Origin: Ceratorhiza oryzae-sativae
Lineage: Eukaryota > Basidiomycota > Agaricomycetes > Cantharellales > Ceratobasidiaceae
Assembly (NCBI GenBank): GCA_030998015.1
Contig: JARWMV010000235.1
Coordinates: 930,001-994,000 of the forward strand
Direction of reading: 5' to 3'
DNA: 64,000 nt
Numbering within the stretch: position 1 is the stretch's first letter; each line of letters opens with the position of its first letter. The position numbers and the translations under genes are program-made. Below are positions 20,613-33,129 of this stretch, one piece after another. The notes below the pieces were generated by a model. It had not been told where the DNA came from. It ran no database searches and saw only the letters and a list, made by a program, of their open reading frames with translations.

Positions 20613-22982
20613 ATGGGGGTTCACGGTCTTACCACTTTCCTCCGAGAGAATCGACGCGTCCTGAGTAGGTCCCAGGCGTTTACAAGTTCGTTTAATGAGC
20701 GCACTCCGCTCGTGGTAGATGGTTGGTCGTAAGCTCTTTTGTTTTGTTGCATCCTCCTCGCGCGACTGACAACTTCTCGTGGCAGGTTAATTTATACACT
20801 TTATGCCGACTCGGGATTGTCATGGGTTTACGGAGGCGAGTATGAACTATTTGCAAAATTCGTGCAGAGGATTGTGAGTGCTTGGGTGGGTGTTGGGCTG
20901 GAACCATACTTTGTTTTTGACGGTACGCGCACTAGACACACCATACACGATTTGTAAACTGACCCTTGCAAGTCTCAAGGCCCCGTACCGTTGGCAAAGA
21001 TCCCAGCGACAATCAAACGGCTAACCGAAGTAGTCCAAACAGCAAACATATTTTTTAGGACGTCGGCCGGTGCTCGATCCACACCAGGCTTTCTCTCGTC
21101 GAACAGGATCATTCCTCCTCTCTTGCTCGACACATGTATTGACGCGTTGCAGGAGCTGGGATCGAAATATGTGCACATGCTTATGGCAGATGGTGAAGCT
21201 GACCCCGCGTGCGTCGCGTTGGCTGGAGCCTTGGGCGGCGGATTGGTCGTGGCGATAGATTCTGATTTTGCTATCCTAAACGCCGAGGGCTATGGCGGCT
21301 ACGTGCCCATGGACGAAATGGCCTGGCAATCGACCGGTGGAGAGGACTTGGTATCCTTGCAAAGCAGTCAAGATCTAGATGGTTTCCAAACGATTACCAC
21401 CAAACCTCGCACGAAGCGCAAAGCGAGCGGGCTCATCCCGCCCTCTATAGCTCCAACCGACCTGTCCTTGACGATCTCGGTCTACCATCCACACGACCTT
21501 GCGTCGCACCTCCAATTACCTCCGGCATTGCTCCCATTGTTCAGCGCGCTGGTTGGCAACGACTTTTCCAACCCTACTCATATGCGCAAGTTTTTCGAGA
21601 ACCGGTCTACGATCTTTGACAGGATATGGAAGGTCGCACGCGCAGTGTCGGGCGCTGTCAAGCAGAAGCAAGACAAGGATAAAGGCGACGCGGTGCTAGG
21701 TGTGATTCATGCGGCGGTGATGAAGCTCCTCGTTCGACCCGATACCTTGGCGAGCGGCGAGATTGATGCGATTGTGGACGAAACGGTTAATGCTGCGCTC
21801 GAATGCACTATTCCTCCTATTGACCCGACCCGACTCCCGATTTCTCTTTCCTCTGAATCATGTCCACTCCACATACAAGATGAATGTCCACTCGGCGCCA
21901 TCTCGGCCAAATTCCTGGGAGCATACCGAGCAGGAATCCTCACTCCCCGTTTGATGAGCGCCGCGAAGACCGGAATCATCTTGCCCAAGCCGTTCCTGGA
22001 GGACCCGGACCAAAAGTCGTGCGCAGTCGCTACAAGCGAGATATGGTCATGGATCTGGACCGCCCTTGCTGCCGGAGGTCACGTCCAGACTCCTTCGAAT
22101 CCTATCCGCACGCCAGGCTTAAAGTCACCCTTGGCTGGTCTGAAATCCCCCCTTGGAGGCATCAAGTCTCCCCAAGAGACCGACTCGCGTCTGGACGATT
22201 CGGAACTGATCAGTGTCGTGGAAGAGTTTACGGCGACCGAACCGTCGGTGTGTTCTGAAAACCTAGCGTCCGAGCTGGCCGAGAGGCTCAGGGGACTCGC
22301 CGGGAGCTTGGAAGACTTTGATTCGGGTACGGACAAGCCAGAGCAGGAGCAGGAGCAAGAAAAGACCCTGGTGCAGTATACGAGGCGAGGACTGAAGCTC
22401 ATCGCTGAACCCGTGGCGATTGATCTTGGGAAGTTGGAGGGTATGGGTCTTCCGGACCACTGGGCAAAGGAGGACCGGCTCAAGGTGTTTCTGGAAGGGA
22501 TGAAGAGTTCGACACCGCGGCTGAAGCAGGCGTTTCAATCTGCGCTTGCCTCTGGCTCGTCGAATATTGGCAATCTTCTCTGGATATGCGTGCTCCGGAC
22601 TGTTGTTCAGGTTTCTGCAGAATCAACGCGACGGCTCGAGCCCTGCTGTGGTTGGGAAATGGAAGAAAGCGAAGCTCGGGCTTTCCTTTCTAATATCTGC
22701 TCAACCGATACCAATAGCTCCGACGAGCTACCCCCACTAAACGTCCGAACGATCCAGCGTGTTTCTCAGCTGTTGCACGCTTTTGATGCCGGTGCACGGT
22801 TGGCCGAGGTTGTATATCTCTTTGACGAAGAAGGCAAAGGGAGAAGCGTTGTTGGACAGGCTGCGCGGATGTTCAGCGGGCGAGCTGTGCATTCTGCCCA
22901 GTCCTCGGAAGTAGATGAGGACCTTTGGGCTCTTGTATGCGAGGGGTGGACGAGAGCGTTTGGGCTTTTGATCAGGTCGTGA
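20613..22982 (+). CDS. Asteroid-like protein with XPG/FEN1-type N-terminus
   Basis: Three exons (20613-20728, 20786-20922, 20980-22982) give 2256 nt, 751 aa. The start MGVHGLTTFLRENRR is the XPG N-terminal signature, followed by LVVDGWSLIYTLY, LSWVYGGEY and FVFDG. The second conserved block has ADGEADPACVALA and IDSDFAIL, the acidic XPG-I region, then helical sequence up to about residue 250. These are metal-binding nuclease landmarks, but in Asteroid-type proteins nuclease activity is not established. The second acceptor was placed at 20979 because it alone gives FDGAPVPL in frame. A repeat of (G/I)LKSPL-like units lies near residue 390. The C-terminal half is poorly conserved to my eye. Substrate is unknown. 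Confidence 0.78.
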
Positions 22983-23295
22983 AAAAGGCCAAGAAGGGAA
23001 AGGAGAAGAGAAAGCCAAAGGTGGTAGCAAGGTCGCTGGGAAGAGCATGGGATTCGGAGTTTTGGCTTTACTGGATAATGAGTGAATGGAGGATTTAAAC
23101 TGGATACCTCATGTAATTTACCATAATGTGTATATGTAGATGAATAACCGATCCAATTTAGGTTTGCCCAGGCTGCGCCAAGACCAGTAAGGGCAAACAG
23201 ATGAATTCCAACAAAAAGCTCGTTACAGACATCCAGTACACACATCTAAATTACAGACATTTTTCATATCCCGTTCTTCCACGTAATGCGAGCGC

Positions 23296-24047
23296 TTATT
23301 CTACAGTAACAAACGTGACGTCAGCATACGGGCTCGTCTGGGGCGAGGGGTATGGTTTTACCTGAGATGAGCGCGAGGATCATGCTGGATGGAGAAGCAA
23401 GAGTGAGTTGGAATTGGACACGTGGACAAATGCAAACGATGACGCACCGGTAGAGGTAGTAGAAAAACGAGAGCAGGTAAAAGCCGAGTTTAATAAAGGA
23501 CTCTTTTTTGTGCTGGGAGAGCGTTCGGAAGATTTCCGTTGCGTCGTAGGTGTGTTGATTTTGGCGTACTCTGGATGAGAGAGAAAGGTGGGTAAGCGAG
23601 AGGTGTGGCAAATGCAGGCAAGCGGAGCACGCACTTGTTCACGTTGAACGCGACGAGGGGGAGGTTGAGCAGGAGCGCGATCCATTGGAAGGAGAGGAGG
23701 AACAAGAGAGTGAGGAAAGCGTGTGCACCCATCTCTGGCAGGACAAACTATGTGTGTCTGATCAGTCTCCAGCAACCGACGCAAGGAGAGAACGAGCACG
23801 TACAGCGTTGAGTTTGTTACACAGGTCAATGGGTTGATGTAGTCGCATTCAAGGTCGGAGAACATGATTATCTGCGCTTGGATTGAGTGGGTATATTCGC
23901 GCGCACGACCGCTGCACACGTACGAAGAAGACCATGGTGAACAACAGCCCAGCGGCCATGAGGACCGCAAAGAGAAAGAGCCATCCTGGGGTGGGGTTAG
24001 CGTACAAGCGGCGGCGGCGACGAGCGAGACATGCCTGCACCCATCAT
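23296..24047 (-). CDS. ERV14: Erv14/cornichon cargo receptor (one-base frameshift)
   Basis: ER export receptor that packs membrane cargo into COPII vesicles; three TM segments. Exons 24047-24035, 23985-23924, 23871-23804, 23747-23635, 23570-23448, 23384-23362 and 23300-23296 cover [66 protein letters not shown] and the end ALISE. They sum to 407 nt, one short of 136 codons. The gap lies at about 23838, where the codons for YINP are followed by IDLCNKLN one base out of frame, in a run of three C where four are expected. The first intron starts GC, not GT, and the last coding exon has 5 nt. All other residues are highly conserved, so an assembly error is more likely than a null gene. Confidence 0.85.
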
Positions 24048-24159
24048 CGTGGAAAGAAGTGTGTGGTGGAGAGAAGGAGTGTGGGATCCGGTCACGTGCG
24101 ATTAAAATCTCTCCCCAGACGAAAATCCAAGCTCGGCTGCCCGACCGCTCCCGCCCGCG
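24048..24159. promoter_or_regulatory. 112-bp bidirectional promoter region (Erv14 / mitochondrial RNA polymerase)
   Basis: Only 112 bp separate the two divergent start codons. No TATA box is evident. A GGTCACGTGCG stretch with the E-box core CACGTG occurs near 24092-24099. Co-regulation is an inference from spacing. Confidence 0.5.
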
Positions 24160-27100
24160 ATGCTGCTGCGACGACTCCCGAAAGGCGGCTCGAGGCGCTA
24201 CTCTGCCGTCGCCGTCGCCGCCGCTGCCAAGGCCGCCGTCCCCCGCTACGACACCCTCCCGCACGTCGGCCCGCTCTCGCCGCTGCGCTCGTATCCCGTG
24301 CTCGAAAAGGTCGAGGCCCGACGCACCCGCCCGCTCACGCTGCTGCCCACGCCGCTGCCCGAATCCGAGGTCCAGAACGACCTGTACTTTCCGTCCTCCA
24401 AAAAGCAGCAGTCGCTCGCCGTTATCGCTGCCTGTCTGCGCGATCTCTACGACGTCAAGCGGGCGGAGAATGTATTCGATCGGCTCAGGAGCGATGCGAC
24501 CGCCGGCTCGAGCGTCATCACCGTCGACACCTACAACGCATTTATGCTGGCGTATGCCCAGTTGCAGGGTGAAGGCATCGGTCACGCCAAGGAGCAGATG
24601 GCGTGGGCGGAGAAGCTTTGGGATATTTGGATGACGCTCGAGCAGGGCGAGGAGGTGTGTATCCAAACTCGACGTCGATGCGATAGCGTTTCTTGCGATT
24701 GTCGGTGAATATCGTACTCGATACCCGTTTGAGCATGCTAACCAGCCGATGAACAGAGCGCCAGTCGAACTAGCAGCTCGTCCAACGCCAGCCGACCTTC
24801 TCCAGACCATGCTCGACCGAAAACTTTCGGCCCAAGAGATCCTAAACTCCCCCGTACTAGCCACGCCGAGCGACCTAATCCAGGCAAAATCACTATTCTC
24901 CCTCGCAGCTCAAGAAATCGGTCGAACAGACGTTCAAGAGGCGCTTGATAGCATAGATCGATCTATGCCCACTCTGACAACACCAAGATCGAATTTACAT
25001 GTGCCAGAGGCTATGCCTGTCCAAGTGCCTATCAAGGTATCCAAAATTTGTCTCTATTTGAATAGATTAGTTTCTTATCTTGGACTAGGATACACTGGGG
25101 CCAGATGGATTACCCGCCACCGAACTTCCCTTTAACCTCCGATCGCTCCAAACAAACCTCGAAAACGTCGCAAAAGACACATTATCCTCTGCCTATGCAC
25201 GACAAATCAAACTAGAGGAGTCTGCCGTCGAGACCACGATCGAGAGGCTCAAGCACGAGATGAATAAACTAGAGGGATTAGAGCTAGGAGGTATGTTTAT
25301 CGAGATCTTACCCCAGCAAGCGATTGAAATCGTGCATATAGCCGCATCGATGATGAAACACGCGAGTCTTCAAACTTGGATGTTTCAATGGATGAACGCA
25401 ACCGAAGCATCGCTTAAAAAGGATATTGAAGAGCAGGCTGAGGTTGAACAAGGCCGAGGATCAACTGGTACGCCCCTTGCTAATCCTCCGGCCGTAACTC
25501 CTAACGTCTGTTGCGTGGCCCAGCCAACCCTATTGATGCACCCATAACGCCATTCCTGCGACTGCTACATCCCTCAAAACTAGCCGTCATCACTATTCTC
25601 GAGCTCATGCGTCTGCACGGCACGGGCGGTGTCGCAGAAGGCATGAAAACAGGTCGAGCGCTCGTGAGCGTTGGCAAAGCTGTCGAGCTCGAATGTCGAA
25701 CCGTGTGGGGGAAAAAACAGCGCAAGGTGATGGCTGACAGGGTGAGCTTAGCCCTCGCTCAATTGGTCACATGGTATAGCTGACCGGGCACCGCCAATTA
25801 GGAATTACAGCAGAAAAAGAGCTCGCCGAGGCGGATATCGAGTCGGAGCGTAGCAAGGTATTAGATGATTTCGTCGCGAGTATGCCCGAATGGACCCAGG
25901 TCGTTCGAGTACGACTCGGAAGCTTTTTGGTCGATCGACTCATGGCCAATGCGACCGTCAGGAGAAAAGGGGTCGATGCTTCTGGAAAACCTGTGTGCGC
26001 ACCTTCTTATTTTGTCTCTTTCTTCGGCTTACAGTTTGGGTGCTGCCAGCGAGGAGGTTCAACCCGCGTTTACGCACGGCTATGAATATATTCGGGGCAA
26101 AAAGCTCGGCGTCATTCGGCTGAACCCGATGGTCAACGAACGCATGGCGCGAGACTCTGTTCGAGAGACGATCCATCCGAGACATTTGCCGATGCTGATC
26201 AACCCCGGCCTTGGGAGGATTTCGACAAGGGCGGGTACTTGACTTTGAAGTGTACGTCCTGCCTCTCTCCCCTAGCCTGCGTCCCGGATGCTGATGTGAG
26301 TATAATGCGTACGTAGCCACGATGATGCGAATCAAGGACTCGTTTGAGCAACTGTCGTACCTTAAGCACGCATCAGCCGCTGGCCATTTAGATTTGGTGT
26401 ACGAATGCTTGGATGCGTTGGGCGAGACTCCTTGGAGGATCAACGAAAAGGTCCTTAAAGTAGTGTTGGAGGTATGGAACAGTGGAAAGGCTAAAGCCGG
26501 CATTCCGCCTGCCCAGTGAGTTCTTTCTACACCATCAAAGCGGGTGTGATACTAAGCTTTGTGCAGGCTAGAGGTAGAGGAGCCACCCAAGCCTGAGGAT
26601 TTCGATGTGAACCCCCGTGCCAGGGCGAATTATTTGCTCAATATGAAATCTATTCTGAACGACAAACGAAATAATCACGGAGAGCGATGCTACATGAACT
26701 ACAAGCTGGAAGTAGCTAGAGCTGTGAGTTGAGCCTTTTGCTTCTGAGGATCGGGCTACTAACTTTGTGGATAGTACATCAACGATGAATTCTATCTGCC
26801 ACACAACGTCGATTTCCGAGGCCGAGCATACCCCATTCCTCCTCACTTGAACCACATTGGTGACGATCTTTCCCGTGGGCTATTGCTGTTTGCCGAATCA
26901 CGTCCGTTGGGCGAAAGCGGGCTCAGATGGTTGCACATTCACCTCGCGAACGTGTTTGGATATGACAAGGCCAGCTTTGACGAACGCGTCGATTTCGTGA
27001 AAAACCATATGGAGGAGATTCGGGACAGTGTCAAAAACCCGTTGGGGGTGAGTCAATCCCTCATGTCATGTTGGCCTGTGATTGATTTCTCGGTTTTAGG

Positions 27101-28739
27101 GAAATGGTTGGTGGCAAAAAGCAGACGACCCATGGCAGTGTCTCGCAACTTGCAATGAACTGGTTGCGGCGCTCGATAGCCCCACTCCGGGACTCTACGC
27201 ATCTCGTCTGCCGGTTCACCAAGACGGAACGTGCAACGGCCTTCAACACTACGCCGCCCTCGGTGGCGACGAAACCGGCGCGCAGCACGTCAACCTCGAA
27301 AAGGGTGATCGGCCGGCGGATGTGTACTCGCACGTTGCGCGCATGGTAGACAAGGTTGTGAATGCCGATGCGGAGAAAGGGGATCCGGCTGCGTTGGCGA
27401 TCCAAGGCAAGATTACCAGAAAGGTCGTCAAGCAGACCGTGAGTTTTCGATACTATAGGGAGAGGTCGATGTCTGATGTTGGATCTAGGTTATGACTACG
27501 GTGTATGGTGTTACGTTTATCGGCGCGCGCGAGCAGATCGAGAAGCAGTTGAAGGATTTGATTGGGGTATCTCGTGAAGAAGCTTGGCACCTCGCTAGCT
27601 ATCTGGCTAAACGAGTGGGTCCCGGCAGTTAGCCCTGCATATAGTTGCTCATTCGGTTGCAGGTTCTAAACTGTATCGGAGACCTGTTCCACGGTGCTTC
27701 CCAAATCCAACACTGGCTCAGTATCTCTGCGCGACTAATCGCCAAGTCTATTCCGGGGGAACGAATGGAATTCGTCGAGCGGGCGAGCGTCCGAGACGTT
27801 GCCCAAGAACGTATGACGTCTGTGATCTGGACGACAGCTCTCGGTCTTCCGATCGTGCAGCCGTACCGGCGGCCCAAGAAGAAGCAGGTCATGACGTCTC
27901 TCCAGTCGGTGTTCATCTCGGACCCGAATCTACCAACGCAGGTTGATCCTGCAAAACAGTCGGCCGCGTTTCCACCAAACTTCGTGCATAGCTTGGACGC
28001 GACACATATGATGTTGACCGCGTTGGAATGTCGAGTGAGTATCCTTAGTCATCTGAGGCTATTGTGGTGCTAATGCTTTAACCAGTCTGCGGCCATTACG
28101 TTTGCATCGGTGCACGACTCGTACTGGACTCATGCCGCGACGGTCGACGACATGTCTGCAATCATCCGGGATACATTTATTGCCCTCCATAGCTCAGACA
28201 TCCTGCTCAAACTCCGTGCCGAATTTATGGAACGTTACGCTGGCTATCGCGTCCCGCTCTCGACCTTGACGGATCGAGAACTCTGCCACATCCTCAAGAG
28301 ACTCGCCAACCCGGAGAACAATTCGTCGCGGGAACTTTTGTCTTTGATCCTCGCGCTAGTGAAGCGGATTCCTGGCAAATCACTCCAACAGGAAAAAGTC
28401 AAAGAATCGATCGAGGCTGCCGAGGCAATCCTCAGTCAATCGGAACTCGAAGCCGGCCAAAATTCGGTGAAGAATGCCGTACAACTTGTCCGGCAAGAGG
28501 AAGATGCTGCCGAAGCCGAGGCCGAGGCCGCAATGGAGGAGGAGCATGGAGAAGAGGGAGAGACAGTAGTCAAAAAGAAAAGAACTCTAAAGAAACCGAC
28601 CACCAAGGGACTGGTTAGAGTGGGCGCGCTGCCGACAGAGCTGCAGTACATCCTACTCACAGACATACTGCCTTTGTTGCCAGAAAAGGGACATTTCGAT
28701 GTGACACATATCAGGCAGTCTCAATATTTCTTTTCGTAA
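24160..28739 (+). CDS. RPO41: Mitochondrial DNA-directed RNA polymerase (one-base frameshift)
   Basis: Single-subunit, T7-like polymerase that transcribes mitochondrial DNA. Fourteen exons start at 24160, 24746, 25089, 25342, 25524, 25780, 26035, 26317, 26567, 26775, 27100, 27489, 27663 and 28086. A mitochondrial leader rich in Arg and Ala ([10 protein letters not shown]) precedes a PPR-like N-terminal domain (about 90-170). The core shows [32 protein letters not shown], catalytic [12 protein letters not shown], the O-helix [14 protein letters not shown], the second catalytic HDSYWTHA and the invariant-like end YFFS. Exons sum to 3884 nt, one short of 1295 codons. The break is at about 26205, where LINP runs out of frame into [11 protein letters not shown] in a run of four C. 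A long acidic insert (about 1215-1245) near the C-terminus is unusual. Function is certain; the frameshift is probably an assembly error. Confidence 0.93.
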
Positions 28740-28965
28740 AACGGATTTATGTTGTCCGATTGGATCTGTTTGCGTAGTCCTTGCATCTTCGTTTTGTCTT
28801 CATCCGGGTATTTATCAGCTCAACCCCATGTATACGCCACTCAGCAGTTAGCTATCGCAATTTTTCTACACTGAAAACGAATGCAAGCATGATCACTGCC
28901 ATGAAAATGTCTATACTAAATACACTCTAGGTGAAACACAGGAAGTGGGATGTATGCGTGGGGAC

Positions 28966-31759
28966 TCAACATAGCCACTGGAATAACTTTTGGCGGCGGG
29001 ACGACTCATCGCCGGAGGCTCGAGAAATTGCGGCCTCCTCGCGCTCTTTCCGGATATCTTCGAATTCTGACAAATCTATCTTATTGGCCGGATGATAGAA
29101 GTGGCGAGACCGGGTCCATATTTTCCACCCCGCATATAGGACTAAGATGCAATCTCTGTTGGTGCTGTCCGATCCCAAGACTTATATTCGTACTTACCAA
29201 TAAATGCGAATACATTGATATAGTTACTAAGAAAGTCGGCTACCGAGAAGTTGCCGTGTAAGAAAACTTTGAAGCCTATACAAGCGCTATTTTCAGTATC
29301 ATTGCCGGCCCACGCGCTAATAACTAGAAACAGACCGCTGAAGAACGTGATAAACGAGACCATCACCAACGCAAACCAACCAGCATACGGCTGTAGTGGT
29401 GATTTGTACGGCAACTCTGTCAAAGAGGAAGGTACGATGTCATCATCGGCAACCAAGATGAATTTAAGAATAGAACTAACCGTCCCGAGAATATCCTTGT
29501 GCTTTCATTGCCGCATAGAACCTCAAGTAACCTACACAGAGGACGATCCAGCTCACGAGCCCCGCAACTGCCGCCAAGTTTATAAGCCAAAGAAGAACAC
29601 GCATCGATTGTTCGGTCACGCTCAAATATGCAAGGGCGCCAAAAGAAGACGATGACAAAACCGCCACCCAGGGATTTCTATACTCCACAAGGCAAAATGG
29701 ATAAGTGGGGTTGGTTACCGGAGTAGAGACTATTTTGCGCTCACCCGAGACGATTAGTGCGTGCAAAGATTGCCGGTGCGTTCCCATCCTCAGCAAGACC
29801 GATAAGAGAACGAGAGGCAATGAAAATACAGGACACGCCCTGCGGCCATTCAATGATCAACGCCGGGTCAGTTTCGAGACATGCCAACTTACCGAGCTGA
29901 ACGCCGAGCTCAGAACTACTGCATTCACAATGTCTGGCAGTACACGTATCCGCGAACGATTCATCGCAATAACGAACGGGCTTTGGGCCGCCGTTCCACT
30001 GTCACTGAGAAGCATAGGTTCGGTGGATGGCAAGAGCAGACCAATCATAAATATTGACGAGACATAGAAAAGAACAACCCTGGTAAAGGTTTTGTTCACC
30101 GCTTTTGGGATTGCAACGCGCGGGCGTCTGGTCTCGGCCCCAGCGATAGCCACCACCTGGATATTTCCATAGGCTTTAGGACAGCCCATCCGTTAATCAA
30201 ATGCTATAGTAATAGCGATGATCGGCATACCAAAGGTAGCGTTGATCAACGTTGACCACACAGCAAGGAATCGTCCCCAGCTGCCCCCAATGACTTGACC
30301 ATCACCGTGCTTGAGCTATGAGCACATTGATTTTCAGCAGATGTACAGCAGCAGAAAAATTGTCGCTCACCTGCTGGAATGGACCCGGATCCCTCCAATA
30401 CCTGAACCCAATGCTCTCATGCGTTGGTCCAGCTCCTGATGTGATCACCAACCCGACTAGTAGCAGGACGACGATTAATGTAATCTGGTTGGTTTAATCA
30501 GAATCTCTTCACGCAAAGCAGACTATTTCAAGCTAACCGACCTTGAGCAATGCGAATCCGAACTCGACCTTCACAGAACTGTTTCAGCAATCGTTGCGAG
30601 AGTTGTTGATACTACAAACCTCGCCATAGTACCGTACAGGCCCAATGTTGATGAGAACCATAGGGATCCAAAACACAGTCACCACTTTTAAGCGTGGTCA
30701 GAAAAGTCGGAACAATTTTCAGAAAGTCACCCTACGGATAGCCATGTGCACTTGTGGAGCCCAGTACGAAACTAAGTGCGCATATAGCTCGTTTAGTTCA
30801 AGTTCACATCTGGTCGTTCAACCATACCCACCAAGAATGCAAGTCGCAACCAGTTCGACGGTCGCATTAATGGAGATCGAATACCAGAAGTTCCACCCGG
30901 TGACCGCTCCGAGTCCTATCACCACATCAGCAAGTTAATACACCATCAGATTCCATCAGTGACGAAGTACCTGGATCAATAAACTGTGGTCGAGTTCGAG
31001 TTCGGTTAATGTTATCAAATCAAACCTGGACACATGCCTTGGTTGTATGCCGTACAAAGCCTCCCGACGCAGGGGAACTGAAAGTGGAGGTAAAAATTCG
31101 CTAACTGATCCTACGTAGACGAAACGTACAAGGCAGACATTTCGGAGGCCGTATATGCAACTAAAATTCAGGGTCGGCTCGTAAACACACACCTTCGCGC
31201 GCAAGAAGTCCAAGACATACCAGCTGCGGTTACAATGCCCATCTGGAGCACAAAAGCATAGCCATGTAAGCGGAATCCCCCAGTTGGATCAAGTCCAGCC
31301 GCTTACAATAGAGTACCCCAAGAACGCTCCGAGGGGCCCAGCCTCCGCGAGCGCTTTTCCTGATGACAAGAACAGCCCAGTACCTGTGCGTGTGTACGTT
31401 GTGCCATTATGAGTGACTCGGTTATGCCACAATGCCAAAGTTGACTAGCGGGCTTACCGATGGTGCCAGCCAAGGCAAACCTAAATCATCGCAAAGGTAA
31501 ACGGTTAGTAGTGGATATCTGAGTTGATACAAAATTTAGCTGACATATGGATATGACGCTGCTTTAGCCCACGTCGGACGTCCGCCACTCGCTGAGGATT
31601 GGCCTCCCAAGGGATGTCATTTGAGTGGATCGAAGCTCGCTCGACATCCTTTTCGAGGGGCTTCGCGGCAGTCGAAGGGGTGGGATTCAAGCTTGAGCTC
31701 GAGGGATAGTTGAATGGCAGGGGTTCACGATCAACGACTGTGGTCGACTGCGACGTCAT
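28966..31759 (-). CDS. Amino acid permease (AAT/YAT-type, APC superfamily)
   Basis: Proton-coupled plasma membrane importer of amino acids with about 12 TM segments. After a soluble N-terminus (MTSQSTTVVDREPLPF) comes the TM1 signature RHIHMFALAGTIGTGLF spread over three exons, then SSGKALAEAGPLGAFLGY. Further conserved blocks are VTGWNFWYS, the TM6 region AYGNIQVVAIAGAET with RVAIPKAV, IFIASRSL, and a C-terminal cytosolic end from YAGWKIW to the stop at 28966. Introns I traced keep the frame, for example CATTTGATT-containing GTATGC..AAAG before AYGN and GTGAGC..ATAG before NPWVAV. The in-frame region upstream of 31759 also lacks a stop, so a longer start is possible. The next gene is another APC permease transcribed away from it. 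Substrate range cannot be told. Confidence 0.85.
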
Positions 31760-33129
31760 TGCAGACTCTCCAAAGGTTGACCGTAATCCAGGTACAATGA
31801 CGACCGTATTTATACGATTTGGTTGCTTGTCCCCCAGGCACGGCGTCCAAGTGGAGCTCTTTGTGAGAGAGATGAAGAAAAGGCCGGGAGGCCGGCTACT
31901 TGATGTCGTTCGCCGGTGGGTGGCCAGCGTCGACGCCCTGGGAGTAAAGAAGGATAGAGATCGAGTGGCCCGGGTTGCCTGAGATGCCAAAGGGGAGGGG
32001 ATCAATGGTACAGATGAGGGGGGCTGATCGTCCTCACGGTTTTAGAGAAGAGAGTGTCTAGGTTTGATGATAGCACCCTGGTAAAAGGATGCGACCCATA
32101 TGCCGGGTCCGCGGCTGAAGGGGAGCCCGCCGGATGACTCCAACTGTTTCCGAGGGTGGCACGCGGGGCGGAGGACCCATCCCGGCTTGGATCAGGTTCT
32201 CTATACAGCGGACAATGCGCTTGAAAGTTGACGGGGCAATTGGGGTGCCGGCGACCAGTTGAAGATAGGGTTACTGACGCGGATGGCAAGGCCAGGCCAG
32301 AAACTGATGAGATTGCGCCGTTGTATACGTGTGGCTAAATTAACGTACATTAAAAGAGCGTGGGTAACATTCATCCATCAACATCGGGATAACACTGCAC
32401 ATCAAACCGAAGAAGCAACGCAAATCGGTCGAGTTGAAATGACTCAACATGGCGCAATTGGACGGGAGCCTTCAATAGGTTCGGGCAGCGACTCGCCGAT
32501 AAACTCTATTCGCTGGTCAATTTGTACACAAGTTATAGCAGAACTCCCAGGACAAATGTAAGACGGTTTTCATGACAAGATAATTGCCAGTGGTGCCCAT
32601 GTTGCATGCTAATTTTAAGTAAAAAATATTATTGGAAAGGGTGTGTCCAATATCTTTGACAAGGCTGGTGATGATACCAGGCGAGGTAGGATAGAAAACA
32701 TGATAAACCTCGCGGAGAGTTGTCCCCGAAGCATGTACTTTCATAGCTAGGACGAATTCTGTTTGTAGTACCAGCTAAGTATACTTATTTAAAGCTCAAG
32801 GTTTAACCAAGGTTTCGTAGACAACACTCAGTGAAGCCGTGGTGAATTTGCTCAAGTTCTGGTGCTCACGTGGTGTAATTTGGTGTTGTGCCAAGCGATG
32901 ACGATGCTTGGGGCGGTTATTGGAGCGGAAGAACGTTGACGATGAGACGAATTTGATCAGTGCGTGCCTTGTTCTCAAATGCGAAATTGGATTCCGCCGC
33001 TTGCTTATCGTCATCGCTGTCGCTAAGTGTGGGTTGGCTGCGATAGGCGACACGTCCGATCACGCTCGCTTGCTTATAGTCCGAATTCAGCTGCTTGGAC
33101 ACCCATCTCCCCCACCACCACCATCCGAC
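31760..33129. other. Shared 5' region of two divergent permeases
   Basis: 1.37 kb between two permease start codons. Short ORFs at 32002-32289 and 32259-32561 have no recognisable features. It should hold both promoters; no clear TATA box was identified. Confidence 0.45.

Noticed and set aside
23380..24864. 494-codon minus-strand ORF
   Set aside because: Runs antisense through the first two exons of the mitochondrial RNA polymerase and across Erv14 exons in the wrong frame; its length comes from GC-rich sequence lacking stops.
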